DNA of 34,092 nt from Halomonas saccharevitans (lineage in GTDB: Bacteria > Pseudomonadota > Gammaproteobacteria > Pseudomonadales > Halomonadaceae), in the NCBI RefSeq assembly GCF_900116405.1, contig NZ_FPAQ01000037.1:1-34092 (forward strand). Reading direction: 5' to 3'. The notes beneath the pieces are model-generated. The model made no database searches. It saw only the letters and a list, made by a program, of their open reading frames with translations, and was not told the origin of the DNA. The position numbers and the translations under genes were made by a program. Shown here piece after piece: positions 20,290 to 27,864 of the stretch (positions are counted from its first letter, which is position 1; each line of letters begins with the position of its first letter).

Positions 20290-20343
20290 CCCTCATGCCG
20301 CGGGCGCCCACTCGATCGCTCGAGGGGGCGCCCGCGGCTGGCT
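20290..20343. repeat. 54-bp hairpin repeat, copy 1 (bidirectional terminator?)
   Basis: CCCTCATGC.GCGGGCGCCC, then ACTCGATCGCTCGAG, then GGGGCGCCCGC. GCCGCGGGCGCCC (20297-20309) pairs perfectly with 20326-20338, and inside it CTCGA-TCGC-TCGAG adds a 5-bp stem, giving about 18 bp in all. It lies between the convergent pta and gltL-like stops. A second copy in the same orientation is at 23810-23863. No strong T-tract follows. Confidence 0.8.
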
Positions 20344-20359
20344 TCACTCCGTATGTCGC

Positions 20360-21088
20360 CTAGTGCGCCAGGATCTTCGACAGGAACTCCTTGGCACGAT
20401 CGGTCTCGGGGTTATTGAAGAAGGTTTCGGTCGCAGCGACCTCCTTCACCTCTCCCTGGTCCATGAAGACCACCCGGCGCGCCACCTTGCGGGCAAAGCC
20501 CATTTCGTGGGTGACCACCATCATCGTCATGCCCTCCCTGGCCAGCTCGACCATGACGTCCAGCACCTCGCTGATCATCTCGGGATCGAGCGCCGAGGTC
20601 GGCTCGTCGAAACACATGGCGATGGGATCCATCGCCAGGGCCCTGGCGATGGCCACCCGCTGCTGCTGTCCGCCGGACAGGGCAGAGGGATACTTGTCCG
20701 CCTGATCGGACAGACCGACGCGCTCCAGCAGGCTCTCCGCCTTCCGGCGCGCCTCATCGCGCGAGCGGTTCAGCACCTTGATCTGGCCCATCATCAGGTT
20801 CTCGATCACCGTCTTGTGCGGGAATAATTCGAAATGCTGGAACACCATGCCGATACGCGCCCGCACCAGGGGCAGCTTGGTGCCCTTGGCAGTCACGTCG
20901 GTCTCTTCGACCACGATGCGTCCGCTGTCGACCGGTTCCAGCGCGTTGACACACTTGATAAGGGTGCTCTTCCCCGAGCCGGACGGACCACAGATGACGA
21001 TCACCTCGCCACGCTCGACCTCGAGCGAACAGCTCTTCAGGACGTGGAAGTCGTCGTACCACTTGTCGATGTTGTCGATTTTTATCAT
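20360..21088 (-). CDS. Amino-acid ABC transporter ATP-binding protein (GltL/AatP-like)
   Basis: This 242-residue cytosolic ATPase energises polar amino-acid import. It has the Walker A '[13 protein letters not shown]' near residue 34, the Q-loop '[15 protein letters not shown]' near 80, the ABC signature '[15 protein letters not shown]' near 138, Walker B '[13 protein letters not shown]' near 160, and the switch His in '[11 protein letters not shown]' near 195. This pattern is typical of the HisP/GlnQ/GltL class. Its ATG overlaps the stop of the upstream permease by 4 bp. It is last of four genes in the order gltI-J-K-L. Confidence 0.93.
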   Translation of the reverse strand: MIKIDNIDKWYDDFHVLKSCSLEVERGEVIVICGPSGSGKSTLIKCVNALEPVDSGRIVVEETDVTAKGTKLPLVRARIGMVFQHFELFPHKTVIENLMMGQIKVLNRSRDEARRKAESLLERVGLSDQADKYPSALSGGQQQRVAIARALAMDPIAMCFDEPTSALDPEMISEVLDVMVELAREGMTMMVVTHEMGFARKVARRVVFMDQGEVKEVAATETFFNNPETDRAKEFLSKILAH

Positions 21089-21741
21089 GCGACCTTCTTT
21101 TTCTGCAGGTGCTTGACCAGCATGGAGCCGGAGAAGCAGATGACGAAATACACCAGCGCCGCGAAGAGGTACATCTCTGCCAGCCGCCCCTCCACTTTGG
21201 CCACCGTGCTGGCCGAGGTCATGAAATCGCTCAAGGCCACGACGTAGACCAGGGAGGTATCCTGGAAGAGGATGATCGCCTGGGTCAGCAGGACCGGGAT
21301 CATGTTGCGAAACGCCTGGGGAAGGATCACGTACTGGAGGTTCTGGCGCGGCGAAAGCCCGATGGCCAGGCCGGCATAGACCTGTCCGCGCGAGACCGAA
21401 TTGAGCCCGGCACGCATGATCTCGGCATAATAGGCCGCCTCGAACAGCGAGAAGGCGATCAGCGCGCTGGTGAAATTACCCACCGGGCGGCCTATCAGCA
21501 GTGGTACCAGGAAGTAGAACCAGAAGATCACCAGGATGAGCGGGATCGACCGGAAGATGTTGACGTAGATGGCGCTGAACCAGCGTAGCGGCGCCGGCCC
21601 CCAGATTCGCATCACCGCCAGGATAGTGCCCCAGGCAAGGCCTGCCAGCAGGGCCAGCAAGGTCAGCTGGAAGCTGATGAGCAGGCCATCAAACAGGAAC
21701 GGAAGCGACTCAATAATGACCTGGAAATCAAAATCACTCAT
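21085..21741 (-). CDS. Amino-acid ABC transporter permease (GltK/AatM-like)
   Basis: This 218-residue inner-membrane protein has about five helices and the HisM-type permease loop '[49 protein letters not shown]' (EAA motif, residues 99-148), which couples to the ATPase. It opens '[31 protein letters not shown]', typical of GltK. The start codon directly abuts the stop of the previous permease (no gap), and the stop overlaps the ATPase start, so the three membrane-complex genes are tightly coupled. Confidence 0.92.
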   Translation of the reverse strand: MSDFDFQVIIESLPFLFDGLLISFQLTLLALLAGLAWGTILAVMRIWGPAPLRWFSAIYVNIFRSIPLILVIFWFYFLVPLLIGRPVGNFTSALIAFSLFEAAYYAEIMRAGLNSVSRGQVYAGLAIGLSPRQNLQYVILPQAFRNMIPVLLTQAIILFQDTSLVYVVALSDFMTSASTVAKVEGRLAEMYLFAALVYFVICFSGSMLVKHLQKKKVA

Positions 21742-22458
21742 CTAGTTAGCCCCCACCGAGCCTGGGATACGCGTCTTCTGATCGATCAGGCGCATCAGCA
21801 GCACCACCAGAAGCGTGATGACCAGGTACAGCACCGTGGCGGCAGTGAACGCCTCGAAGCCCTGGAAGGTATAGTTCTCGATCTGCCGCGCCTGGGCGGT
21901 CAGTTCCAGCACGCCGATGGTCAGCGCCAGCGATGAATTCTTGAAGATGGTCAGGAATTCGGAGGTCAGGGGCGGCACGATGATCCGATAGGAGATCGGA
22001 AGCCGGATGTACAGATAGGTCTGAAGAGGGGTGAGCCCGATGGCGAGCCCTGCGTTCACCAGGTCCTTTCGGATGGTCTGGATGCCGGAGCGGACCTGCT
22101 CGGCCACGCGCGCCGCGGTATAGGCGCCCAGTGCCACAACGGCCGTCACGTATTCGGGATTGGGCATATCGCGCTTGACCCAGAGACCCAGTTCTTCGGG
22201 CAGCAGTTCAGGCACGACAAAGTACCAGATGAACAGCTGTACCAGCAGCGGGATATTGCGGAACAGCTCGACGTAGGCCGCCGCCAAGGTCCGCACAAGG
22301 CGGTTGGGCACGGTACGCAGGATGCCGATCGCGGAGCCCAGCACGAAGGCAATGACCCAGGCGGCGATCGCGACCAGCAGGGTCCACTGCAAGCCGGAGA
22401 ACAGCCAGCCCAGGTAGGGTTCCTGGAACAGGACCGACCAATTCCAGTTGTAGTTCAT
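21742..22458 (-). CDS. Amino-acid ABC transporter permease (GltJ/AatQ-like)
   Basis: This 238-residue HisMQ-type permease has 'NWSVLFQ....YLGWLFSGLQWTLLVAIAAW' at the N-terminus, as in GltJ, 'YVELFRNIPLLVQLFIWYFVVPELLP' near 62, and the EAA loop 'ARVAEQVRSGIQTIRKDLVNAGLAIGLTPLQTYLYIRLP' near residues 116-155. It pairs with the next gene to form the heterodimeric channel. A 142-bp gap with a strong hairpin separates it from the binding-protein gene. Confidence 0.92.
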   Translation of the reverse strand: MNYNWNWSVLFQEPYLGWLFSGLQWTLLVAIAAWVIAFVLGSAIGILRTVPNRLVRTLAAAYVELFRNIPLLVQLFIWYFVVPELLPEELGLWVKRDMPNPEYVTAVVALGAYTAARVAEQVRSGIQTIRKDLVNAGLAIGLTPLQTYLYIRLPISYRIIVPPLTSEFLTIFKNSSLALTIGVLELTAQARQIENYTFQGFEAFTAATVLYLVITLLVVLLMRLIDQKTRIPGSVGAN

Positions 22459-22489
22459 TTGTCTTCCTTATTTGCGCTTTTTCAGCGGC

Positions 22490-22511
22490 CGGGGTCGCGA
22501 CCGCGACCCCG
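22490..22511 (-). other. Intercistronic hairpin between binding-protein and permease genes
   Basis: CGGGGTCGCG (22490-22499) and CGCGACCCCG (22502-22511) form a near-perfect 10-bp stem. No T-tract follows on the minus strand. Such hairpins often protect the 3' end of the binding-protein message or reduce read-through, giving more binding protein than permease. Confidence 0.5.
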
Positions 22512-22600
22512 ACAGCATGACGACAAACGCTTACTTCCACCTTTAAAGCCGTTCATATATCCGGCACAAACCACTCAAAAGGCAGTGTTCAAAGGATGTG

Positions 22601-23479
22601 TCACTTCGGCAGGGCGTGGATCTTGAAGTTGGCGCGCAGGAGGTCAGACATGGGAACGTTCATGGGCTCGAACCACGTGCTGTAGATCTTCTCGATCTCA
22701 CCGGTGCGGAACAGCTCGGCCAGCCGGCGATTGACCACCAGGCGGAACTTGCTGTCGTTCTGCGGGAGCATGATGGCGTAGGGATCGTAGGACAGGAAAT
22801 CGCCCACCACCTCGTAGGTCTCGGGATCCCTGGCCTTCTCGATCAGGCCGTAGAGCAGGATGTCATCGGTCGAATAGGCATCCACGCGGTCGGTCTGCAA
22901 CGCCAGGAAACCTTCGGCATGATCCCTCACGGACACCACGTTCACGTCCTCGATACCACGCTCCTCGATGGCTTCTTTGACCACGCGCTCATTGGTAGTG
23001 CCCTGGGCGAGCGCGATGGGCTTGCCTGCCAGGTCTTCCACCGTGGCGATGCCGCTCTCCTTCTTGGTCAGCAGTTTCGTGCCGGTGATATAGGTGATAG
23101 CGGCGTAATCCACCTGCTGCTGGCGGGTCAGGTTGTTGGTCGTCGAGCCGCACTCCAGGTTGAGCGTGCCGTTGGCCATCAGCGGAATGCGGGTCTGGGG
23201 GGTCACCGGTACCCACTTGATGTTCAGCTCATCGACACCGATCTCGTTCTTGATCTCGTCCACGATCTGCATGCAGATGTCTATCGTGTAGCCGACCGGC
23301 TGCTGGTCATCGCCTATATAGGAGAACGGCACCGAGGTCTCGCGGTGGCCGATCGTGATGACACCGCTCTCCTTGATCTTGTTGAGCGTGGGGCCCATTT
23401 CCTGGGCACTGGCGGTGCCAGTGGTCAAAAAGCCTATTGCCGCGGCTGTCAGCAATGTTCCAAGACGTTTCATCTTCAT
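22601..23479 (-). CDS. Glutamate/aspartate-type periplasmic binding protein (GltI/AatJ-like)
   Basis: This is a solute-binding protein of family 3, about 292 residues. A signal peptide ends near 'GTASAQEMG'. The mature sequence follows E. coli GltI closely in style: 'LNKIKESGVITIGHRETSVPFSYIGDDQQPVGYTIDIC', 'TPQTRIPLMANGTLNLECGSTTNNLTRQQQVDYAA', 'TKLLTKKESGI', and 'DHAEGFLALQTDRVDAYSTDDILL'. The GHR.SVPFSY and ECGSTTNN segments mark the dicarboxylic amino-acid group. Three ATGs compete (23485, 23479, 23473); AAGGGG sits directly on the first, so 23479 has the best spacing. Substrate assignment is by resemblance only. Confidence 0.9.
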   Translation of the reverse strand: MKMKRLGTLLTAAAIGFLTTGTASAQEMGPTLNKIKESGVITIGHRETSVPFSYIGDDQQPVGYTIDICMQIVDEIKNEIGVDELNIKWVPVTPQTRIPLMANGTLNLECGSTTNNLTRQQQVDYAAITYITGTKLLTKKESGIATVEDLAGKPIALAQGTTNERVVKEAIEERGIEDVNVVSVRDHAEGFLALQTDRVDAYSTDDILLYGLIEKARDPETYEVVGDFLSYDPYAIMLPQNDSKFRLVVNRRLAELFRTGEIEKIYSTWFEPMNVPMSDLLRANFKIHALPK

Positions 23480-23673
23480 TTCCATCCCCTTGCTCGATTG
23501 AGCATGCAGTCGTTTGTTGTTGGGTTTACTGCCATTCCTGTCCGAGGGCCCAGGCGACTACGAGCAATCTCGCGTCACTGACGGTCTTCTCCACCCTAGT
23601 TCAAGATTCCCGAATGCGACTCATGCCAAGATGTTCAAGGGTTATTCATTAATAGCATAGGCGACAAAAAGCA

Positions 23674-23695
23674 CTTCGTTTTAACGAAAACGAAG
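23674..23695. promoter_or_regulatory. AT-rich palindrome upstream of the glt-like operon
   Basis: CTTCGTTTT-AACG-AAAACGAAG is a perfect 9-bp inverted repeat about 190 bp before the binding-protein gene, inside an unusually AT-rich patch (about 23640-23700). It may be an operator or a promoter-proximal hairpin. The remainder of 23486-23882 contains no gene I can support, only this palindrome and the second hairpin repeat. Confidence 0.4.
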
Positions 23696-23809
23696 AATTA
23701 TCGTTGGCCGCATCTCCATGCATGGGTTTATGCAGCGACGACGAAACCTAAAAGGGCTGCCGACGAGAAAACCGTCATTTGACAGCATGCCGTGGCGCCG
23801 AGCCTATGC

Positions 23810-23863
23810 CCTCATGCAGCGGGCGCCCCACTCGATCGCTCGAGGGGACGCCCGTTGATGGCC
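23810..23863. repeat. 54-bp hairpin repeat, copy 2
   Basis: Near-identical to the copy at 20290-20343 and in the same orientation. It shares CCCTCATGC.GCGGGCGCCC and all of ACTCGATCGCTCGAGGGG. The outer stem is slightly decayed, with one mismatch and an altered right end, CGCCCGTTG. It lies 20 bp after the yeiH stop, so it could end that transcript. Confidence 0.8.
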
Positions 23864-23882
23864 TGCCGCGTTCAAGGCGTGG

Positions 23883-24953
23883 TCAGATGCTCGCCACGCC
23901 GAAGTAGATGAAGGCCAGCACCAGCAGCAGCAGGAAGACCGTCTCCGCCACCATCAGCACCACCGGCTTCCAGCCGACCACGGCGAGCTTCTGGAAGGAG
24001 GTCTTGATGCCGAGCGCGGCGATGGCCGTGACCAGGCACCAGCGCGACAGGTCGGTGAAGCCCTCGGTGACCACCGGCGGGATCCAGCCGAGGCTGTTGA
24101 TGATCACCAGCGCCACGAAGGCGACCAGGAAGGTCGGCAGCATCGGCACCTTGCTGGCGCCCTCCTCCTGGCGCCGCTCGCGGCGAAACAGGAACATGAA
24201 GACCATCACCGCCGGCACCAGCATCGCCACCCGCAGCAGCTTGACGAAGGTGGAGACGTCGCCGGTGCCCTCGGAGATCATGTAGCCGGCGCCGACCACC
24301 TGGGCCACGTCGTGGATGGTGCCGCCGAGGAAGATACCCGCTTCGGTGTCGCCGAGGCCCAGGAGTCCGACGATCAGCGGATAGATCACCATCGCCATGG
24401 TGGAGAGCGTGGTCACCCCCACCACCGTCATGATGGTGTTGCGCTCGTGGGTCTCATGACGCGGCATTACCGCCGACAGGGCCAGCGCCGCCGAGGCACC
24501 GCAGATGGCCACCGAGCCGCCCGTCAGCAGCCCCATGTCCTTGTCCAGCCCCAGCAGGCGGGCCAGCAGGGCGCCCAGAGCGATGGTCAGCATCACCCCG
24601 CAGACCACGGTCAGCACCGGCCCGATGCCGAGCTCGGCGACCTGCTCGATGGTGATACGCACGCCCAGCAGCGCCACGCCGATCCGCAGCACCTTCTTGG
24701 CCGCGAACTCGACGCCGGCCAGGCACTTCCCCTCCTCGGTGAGGAAGTGCAGGGTCATGCCGAACAGCAGCGCATAGAGCAGCGTGGGGCCGCCGTAATG
24801 ATCGGCGATGAAGGTCGTTGCCAGGGCGATGGTGACGCAGATCATCAGTCCGGGAAGCACCCGCTGGAGGGGTTCCAGGCGACGCGGAAGGACCCGCTTA
24901 TCGGCCTGAAGGGTCGACGGATCGGTTGCCGCGTTGGCGTCTCGACGAGTCAT
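23883..24953 (-). CDS. YeiH/SuyZ-type putative sulfate exporter (UPF0324, PSE family)
   Basis: This 356-residue inner-membrane protein has about ten helices. UPF0324 signatures are 'LLYALLFGMTLHF', 'KVLRIGVALLGVRIT', the central 'GGSVAICGASAALALSAVMPRH' (about residues 147-168), 'FLGGTIHDVAQVVGAGY' (about 232-248) and 'ALGIKTSF' near 310. From memory, the family (TC 2.A.98) includes SuyZ of Paracoccus pantotrophus, proposed to export sulfate during sulfonate degradation. Here it sits next to the taurine locus and has a TauR-like box pair upstream, which supports export of sulfite or sulfate released by Xsc. Transport itself is not shown by sequence. Confidence 0.85.
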   Translation of the reverse strand: MTRRDANAATDPSTLQADKRVLPRRLEPLQRVLPGLMICVTIALATTFIADHYGGPTLLYALLFGMTLHFLTEEGKCLAGVEFAAKKVLRIGVALLGVRITIEQVAELGIGPVLTVVCGVMLTIALGALLARLLGLDKDMGLLTGGSVAICGASAALALSAVMPRHETHERNTIMTVVGVTTLSTMAMVIYPLIVGLLGLGDTEAGIFLGGTIHDVAQVVGAGYMISEGTGDVSTFVKLLRVAMLVPAVMVFMFLFRRERRQEEGASKVPMLPTFLVAFVALVIINSLGWIPPVVTEGFTDLSRWCLVTAIAALGIKTSFQKLAVVGWKPVVLMVAETVFLLLLVLAFIYFGVASI

Positions 24954-25145
24954 GTCACCACCTCAATAAGCTATGGAACGAGCGTCGCCTCCTGCGACGG
25001 ACATCGGCCCTTCGTTGTTGGAATGTGGTGGCCATTGGCATTCGGCAAGGGAGCCGATGACGGCCTCATGAGCCACCCATGTCGGTCACGGCACCCCCTC
25101 GCCGGCCGACATGAGCATCATGGTGACGGCATGGCGAAAGCGAGG

Positions 25146-25178
25146 TTAGGACCAGTTGAGGGCGAGAGGTAAGACCAC
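25146..25178 (-). promoter_or_regulatory. Candidate TauR box pair upstream of yeiH
   Basis: On the minus strand GTGGTCTTAC (25178-25169) and CTGGTCCTAA (25155-25146) form direct repeats 23 bp apart, about 190 bp before yeiH. The second copy differs from the remembered R. capsulatus TauR consensus CTGGACYTAA at one position. The spacing and orientation equal those of the pairs before tauX and tauK. No gene is supported elsewhere in 24954-25310. Confidence 0.55.
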
Positions 25179-25201
25179 GGATGGGGCCGACATCAACGAC
25201 G

Positions 25202-25224
25202 GCGCCCGGCACGTGGCCGGGCGC
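25202..25224 (-). terminator. Stem-loop after the TRAP-usp operon
   Basis: GCGCCCGGC (25202-25210) pairs with GCCGGGCGC (25216-25224), a perfect 9-bp stem with loop ACGTG, 87 bp after the usp stop. No T-tract follows on the minus strand, so termination is plausible but not certain. Confidence 0.45.
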
Positions 25225-25310
25225 ATTAAAGGAAATATCAGAGCGAAATAGAGCGTGCGACACGGCGTGTGGCGACAGGCATCGCCGGCACGACACCGCT
25301 CACTCGGCGA

Positions 25311-25802
25311 CTAATCCTGCCGGGGCGGCACCACCACCACCGGTACCCGGGCGCGCTTGATCACGCCCTTGGTGACCTTGCCGGCGTAGGTGGCCGTGAA
25401 GCTGCGCTTGTTGGCCGCCATCACGATCATGTCGCTGCCGGTGCGCGTGGCGTAGTGGGTGATCACCGACGCGGGATAGCCCTCGAGCACGCTGCGCGTT
25501 ACCTCACGCTCGCCGAAGGCCGCGCGACGCTCGGGATGACGGGCCCAGAAGGCCTCGAGGTGCTGATCGAGCTCCTGGCGCGCCTGGTCGAGGCGCTGAG
25601 TCATCAGGGTCTCGAGCATCTGGCGATCCTGTATGTTGATCTTGAGGGTGTTGAGCACGTCGTCGGAGAGCGACTTGACCGCGTGCAACACGTGCAGCTC
25701 CGCGCCCGTGGCCTGTGCGAGTCCCACCGCCTGGGCCAGCACCGGGTCACAGTCGCCCCTGAGGCCCACGCAGCAGAGGATGCGTCGAATGCCATGCGTC
25801 AT
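25311..25802 (-). CDS. Universal stress protein family protein of the TRAP operon
   Basis: This 163-residue protein starts at the ATG at 25802, which has a strong GAAGGAGG site; the longer frame is unsupported. It has the Usp alpha/beta fold: 'RRILCCVGLRGDCDPVLAQAVGLAQATGAELHVLHAV', a helical middle 'LNTLKINIQDRQMLETLMTQRLDQAR', and 'VITHYATRTGSDMIVMAANKRSF....KVTKGVIKRARVPVVVVP'. The ATP-binding pattern G-x2-G-x9-G(S/T) is not present in the last segment. Usp genes downstream of TRAP genes are known (TeaD, with the Halomonas elongata ectoine transporter TeaABC, regulates uptake), so a regulatory role for this transporter is plausible. It lies 60 bp after tauM. Confidence 0.85.
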   Translation of the reverse strand: MTHGIRRILCCVGLRGDCDPVLAQAVGLAQATGAELHVLHAVKSLSDDVLNTLKINIQDRQMLETLMTQRLDQARQELDQHLEAFWARHPERRAAFGEREVTRSVLEGYPASVITHYATRTGSDMIVMAANKRSFTATYAGKVTKGVIKRARVPVVVVPPRQD

Positions 25803-25862
25803 GATTTTCCTCCTTCGGCGCGGCATCGAGGACACCGCGCCGATGTCAGCAACGGATCGCGG

Positions 25863-27203
25863 CTAGTAGCCCAGCAAGCCGGGCAACCAGAGCGATATCT
25901 GCGGAAAGTAGGCGATGATGAACAGCGCCACGATGGAGCCCGCGGCGAAGGGCAGCGCCTTCAGCGAGATCTCCTCGATCGAGGCGCCGCCTATCCCCGA
26001 GGCCACGAAGAGGTTCTCCCCGAGCGGCGGCGTCTGGAAACCGATGGCCAGGGCGCAGACCACCACGATGCCCACGTGCACCGGGTCCATGCCCAGCATG
26101 TACATGATCGGCAGCAGCACCGGGGTGAGAATCATGATCGCCGCCAGGGTCTCCATGAACATCCCCACGAACAGCAGGAAGAAGATGATCATCGCCCAGA
26201 TGAGGTAGGTGTTGTCGGTGAAGCCCAGCATCGCCTCGGCGATGAGGCCGGGGACTCGCTCCTCGACGAGCAGGCGCCCGAACACGGTGGCGGTGAACAG
26301 GATCAGCAGCACTCGGCCGGTGATCCAGGTGGTGGTCTGCAGCGTGCGCAGGGCCGGTTTCCAGGCCAGCTCCCGGTGCAGGAAGACCCCCACGATCAGC
26401 GTGTAGAAGATCGCCACGATGGCCGACTCGGTGGGCGTGAACAGCCCGCTGTAGATGCCGCCGAGGATGATGATCGGCGCCAGCATCGACCAGATGCCCT
26501 TGCGCAGGGTGCCGCGGATCTGCGGCCAGGACCAGTGATCGGTCAGGCCGCGATAGCCGCGCTTCTTCGAGATGAAGTAATTGATGGTCAGCAGGCAGCC
26601 GGCGATCACCACCCCCGGCATGATGCCGGCGATGAACAGCTTGGGAATCGACAGCGTCTGGAAGGCGCCGTGTTCGGCGACGGCCTCCGGTGGCGGCTGC
26701 AGGCCCATGCCGGAGATGCCGAAGATGACCATCGGGATCGAGGGCGGAATCACCACCCCGAGCCCGCCCGAGGAGGCGGTGATGGCCGAACCGTAGCCGC
26801 GATCGTAGCCGCGGTTGGCCATGGCCGGAATCATCAGCATGCCCACCGCCGCCGTGGTCGCCGGCCCGGAGCCGGAAATCGCGCCGAAGAACATGCAGGC
26901 GAACACTGTCGCCGCGGCGAGCCCGCCGGTCACGGGCCCGGCGAAGGCCTCGGCGATATCGACCAGGCGCTTGGAGATGCCGGCGGCCTCCATCAGCGCC
27001 CCGGCCAGGATGAATGCCGGCAGCGCCATCAGCGGAAAGGAGCCCACCGAGGTGAAGGCGATCTGCACGAACGCCATGGGGTTCTCGCCCAGGCTGATGA
27101 AGGTCGTCAGTGCCGCCACGCCCAGCGACACCGTGATGGGTGCCCCGAGGATCAGCAGCAGGAAGAAGACGCCGAACAGTACGTAGACAATCGTGGCATC
27201 CAT
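25863..27203 (-). CDS. tauM: TRAP transporter large permease, probable taurine TauM (DctM family)
   Basis: This 446-residue inner-membrane protein has about 12 helices and is the ion-coupled permease of a tripartite TRAP importer. DctM features are 'VLFGVFFLLLILGAPITVSLGVAAL' at the N-terminus, 'FPLMALPAFILAGALMEAAGISKRLVDIAEAFAGPVTGGLAAATVFACMFFGAISGSGPATTAAVG' (about 53-118), 'SSGGLGVVIPPSIPMVIFG' near 138, and 'FQTPPLGENLFVASGI' near 387. The start lies 2 bp after the tauL stop. Substrate assignment as taurine is contextual: TauR-like regulator, TauXY and Xsc adjacent, and a TauR box pair before the operon. Confidence 0.85.
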   Translation of the reverse strand: MDATIVYVLFGVFFLLLILGAPITVSLGVAALTTFISLGENPMAFVQIAFTSVGSFPLMALPAFILAGALMEAAGISKRLVDIAEAFAGPVTGGLAAATVFACMFFGAISGSGPATTAAVGMLMIPAMANRGYDRGYGSAITASSGGLGVVIPPSIPMVIFGISGMGLQPPPEAVAEHGAFQTLSIPKLFIAGIMPGVVIAGCLLTINYFISKKRGYRGLTDHWSWPQIRGTLRKGIWSMLAPIIILGGIYSGLFTPTESAIVAIFYTLIVGVFLHRELAWKPALRTLQTTTWITGRVLLILFTATVFGRLLVEERVPGLIAEAMLGFTDNTYLIWAMIIFFLLFVGMFMETLAAIMILTPVLLPIMYMLGMDPVHVGIVVVCALAIGFQTPPLGENLFVASGIGGASIEEISLKALPFAAGSIVALFIIAYFPQISLWLPGLLGY

Positions 27204-27205
27204 AC

Positions 27206-27769
27206 TCAGTGCTCCCGTCGCGTCGGGTCATCACCCGCCGCGTCATCGTTGTGCTGGAGTTTCTCGACCTCCTGGGACTCGGGGTCCACGAGGTCCACCT
27301 TCTTGACGAACTTCAGGTAGTTGTTCTGAAGAATTCGCAGCGTCATGGCGACGAAGGCGATGGGCAGGATCAGGTAGAAGTACTTCATCGGAATGCCCAG
27401 CGTCTGGGACTTCCAGAAGAGGTTCATCTTGTTGAAGACGAAGTCGTAGCTCAGGTAGATGAAGACGGCATTGAAGCCGATCCAGATCAGGTCGGTGAGC
27501 AGGGTGCAGAACGTCTCGACCCAGCGCGGAAAGAACCTGAACTGGAAGGTGACGCGGTTGTGCGCCGACATCTTAGTGGCATAGGCCGCCCCCAGATAGG
27601 CGAACCACACGAAGGCGTAGGTCGCCAGCTCATCGCCCCAGGGCAGCGAATAGCTGAAGAGGTTTCTGAGCACGATCTGGGCGAACAGCAGTAAGACGAA
27701 GGACACCAGGAGGAGCTGACAGAGGACGCTCTCCAGGCTGTCGATGATCTTGAAGAGTAGCGATTTCAT
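27206..27769 (-). CDS. tauL: TRAP transporter small permease, probable taurine TauL (DctQ family)
   Basis: This 187-residue inner-membrane protein has four predicted helices. The DctQ pattern is 'LCQLLLVSFVLLLFAQIVLRNLFSYSLPWGDELATYAFVWFAYLGAAYATKMSAHNRVTF' (about 18-75), including the conserved W-[AG]-[ED]-E and 'LGAA.A...G.H' type segments. A charged cytosolic tail follows the last helix. It pairs with TauM. A 95-bp gap with interleaved hairpins separates it from tauK. Confidence 0.85.
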   Translation of the reverse strand: MKSLLFKIIDSLESVLCQLLLVSFVLLLFAQIVLRNLFSYSLPWGDELATYAFVWFAYLGAAYATKMSAHNRVTFQFRFFPRWVETFCTLLTDLIWIGFNAVFIYLSYDFVFNKMNLFWKSQTLGIPMKYFYLILPIAFVAMTLRILQNNYLKFVKKVDLVDPESQEVEKLQHNDDAAGDDPTRREH

Positions 27770-27790
27770 GAGACTGGCCCCTTGCGATCA

Positions 27791-27837
27791 GGCTCCCGAT
27801 GGGCAGTTCCCCGCACCGGCCGGGAGCCGATGCGGGG
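27791..27837 (-). promoter_or_regulatory. Interleaved hairpins in the tauK-tauL gap (possible attenuator or pseudoknot)
   Basis: In mRNA order on the minus strand the segments are A CCCCGCA (27837-27831), B GGCTCCCG (27828-27821), A' TGCGGGG (27815-27809) and B' CGGGAGCC (27798-27791). A pairs with A' and B with B' perfectly, but the pairs interleave, so they must alternate or form a pseudoknot. The placement suits control of binding protein versus permease levels. Confidence 0.5.
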
Positions 27838-27864
27838 GGACACTGCATGTCGCGGTGGCGACGA

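Noticed and set aside
25066..25296. 76-codon minus-strand frame between yeiH and usp
   Set aside because: No ribosome site or family resemblance, and it spans the proposed operator pair and the terminator hairpin.
25269..27320. Plus-strand open frame opposite usp and tauM (683 codons)
   Set aside because: Rich in H, R, D, G and Q without hydrophobic structure; antisense to a clear DctM gene.
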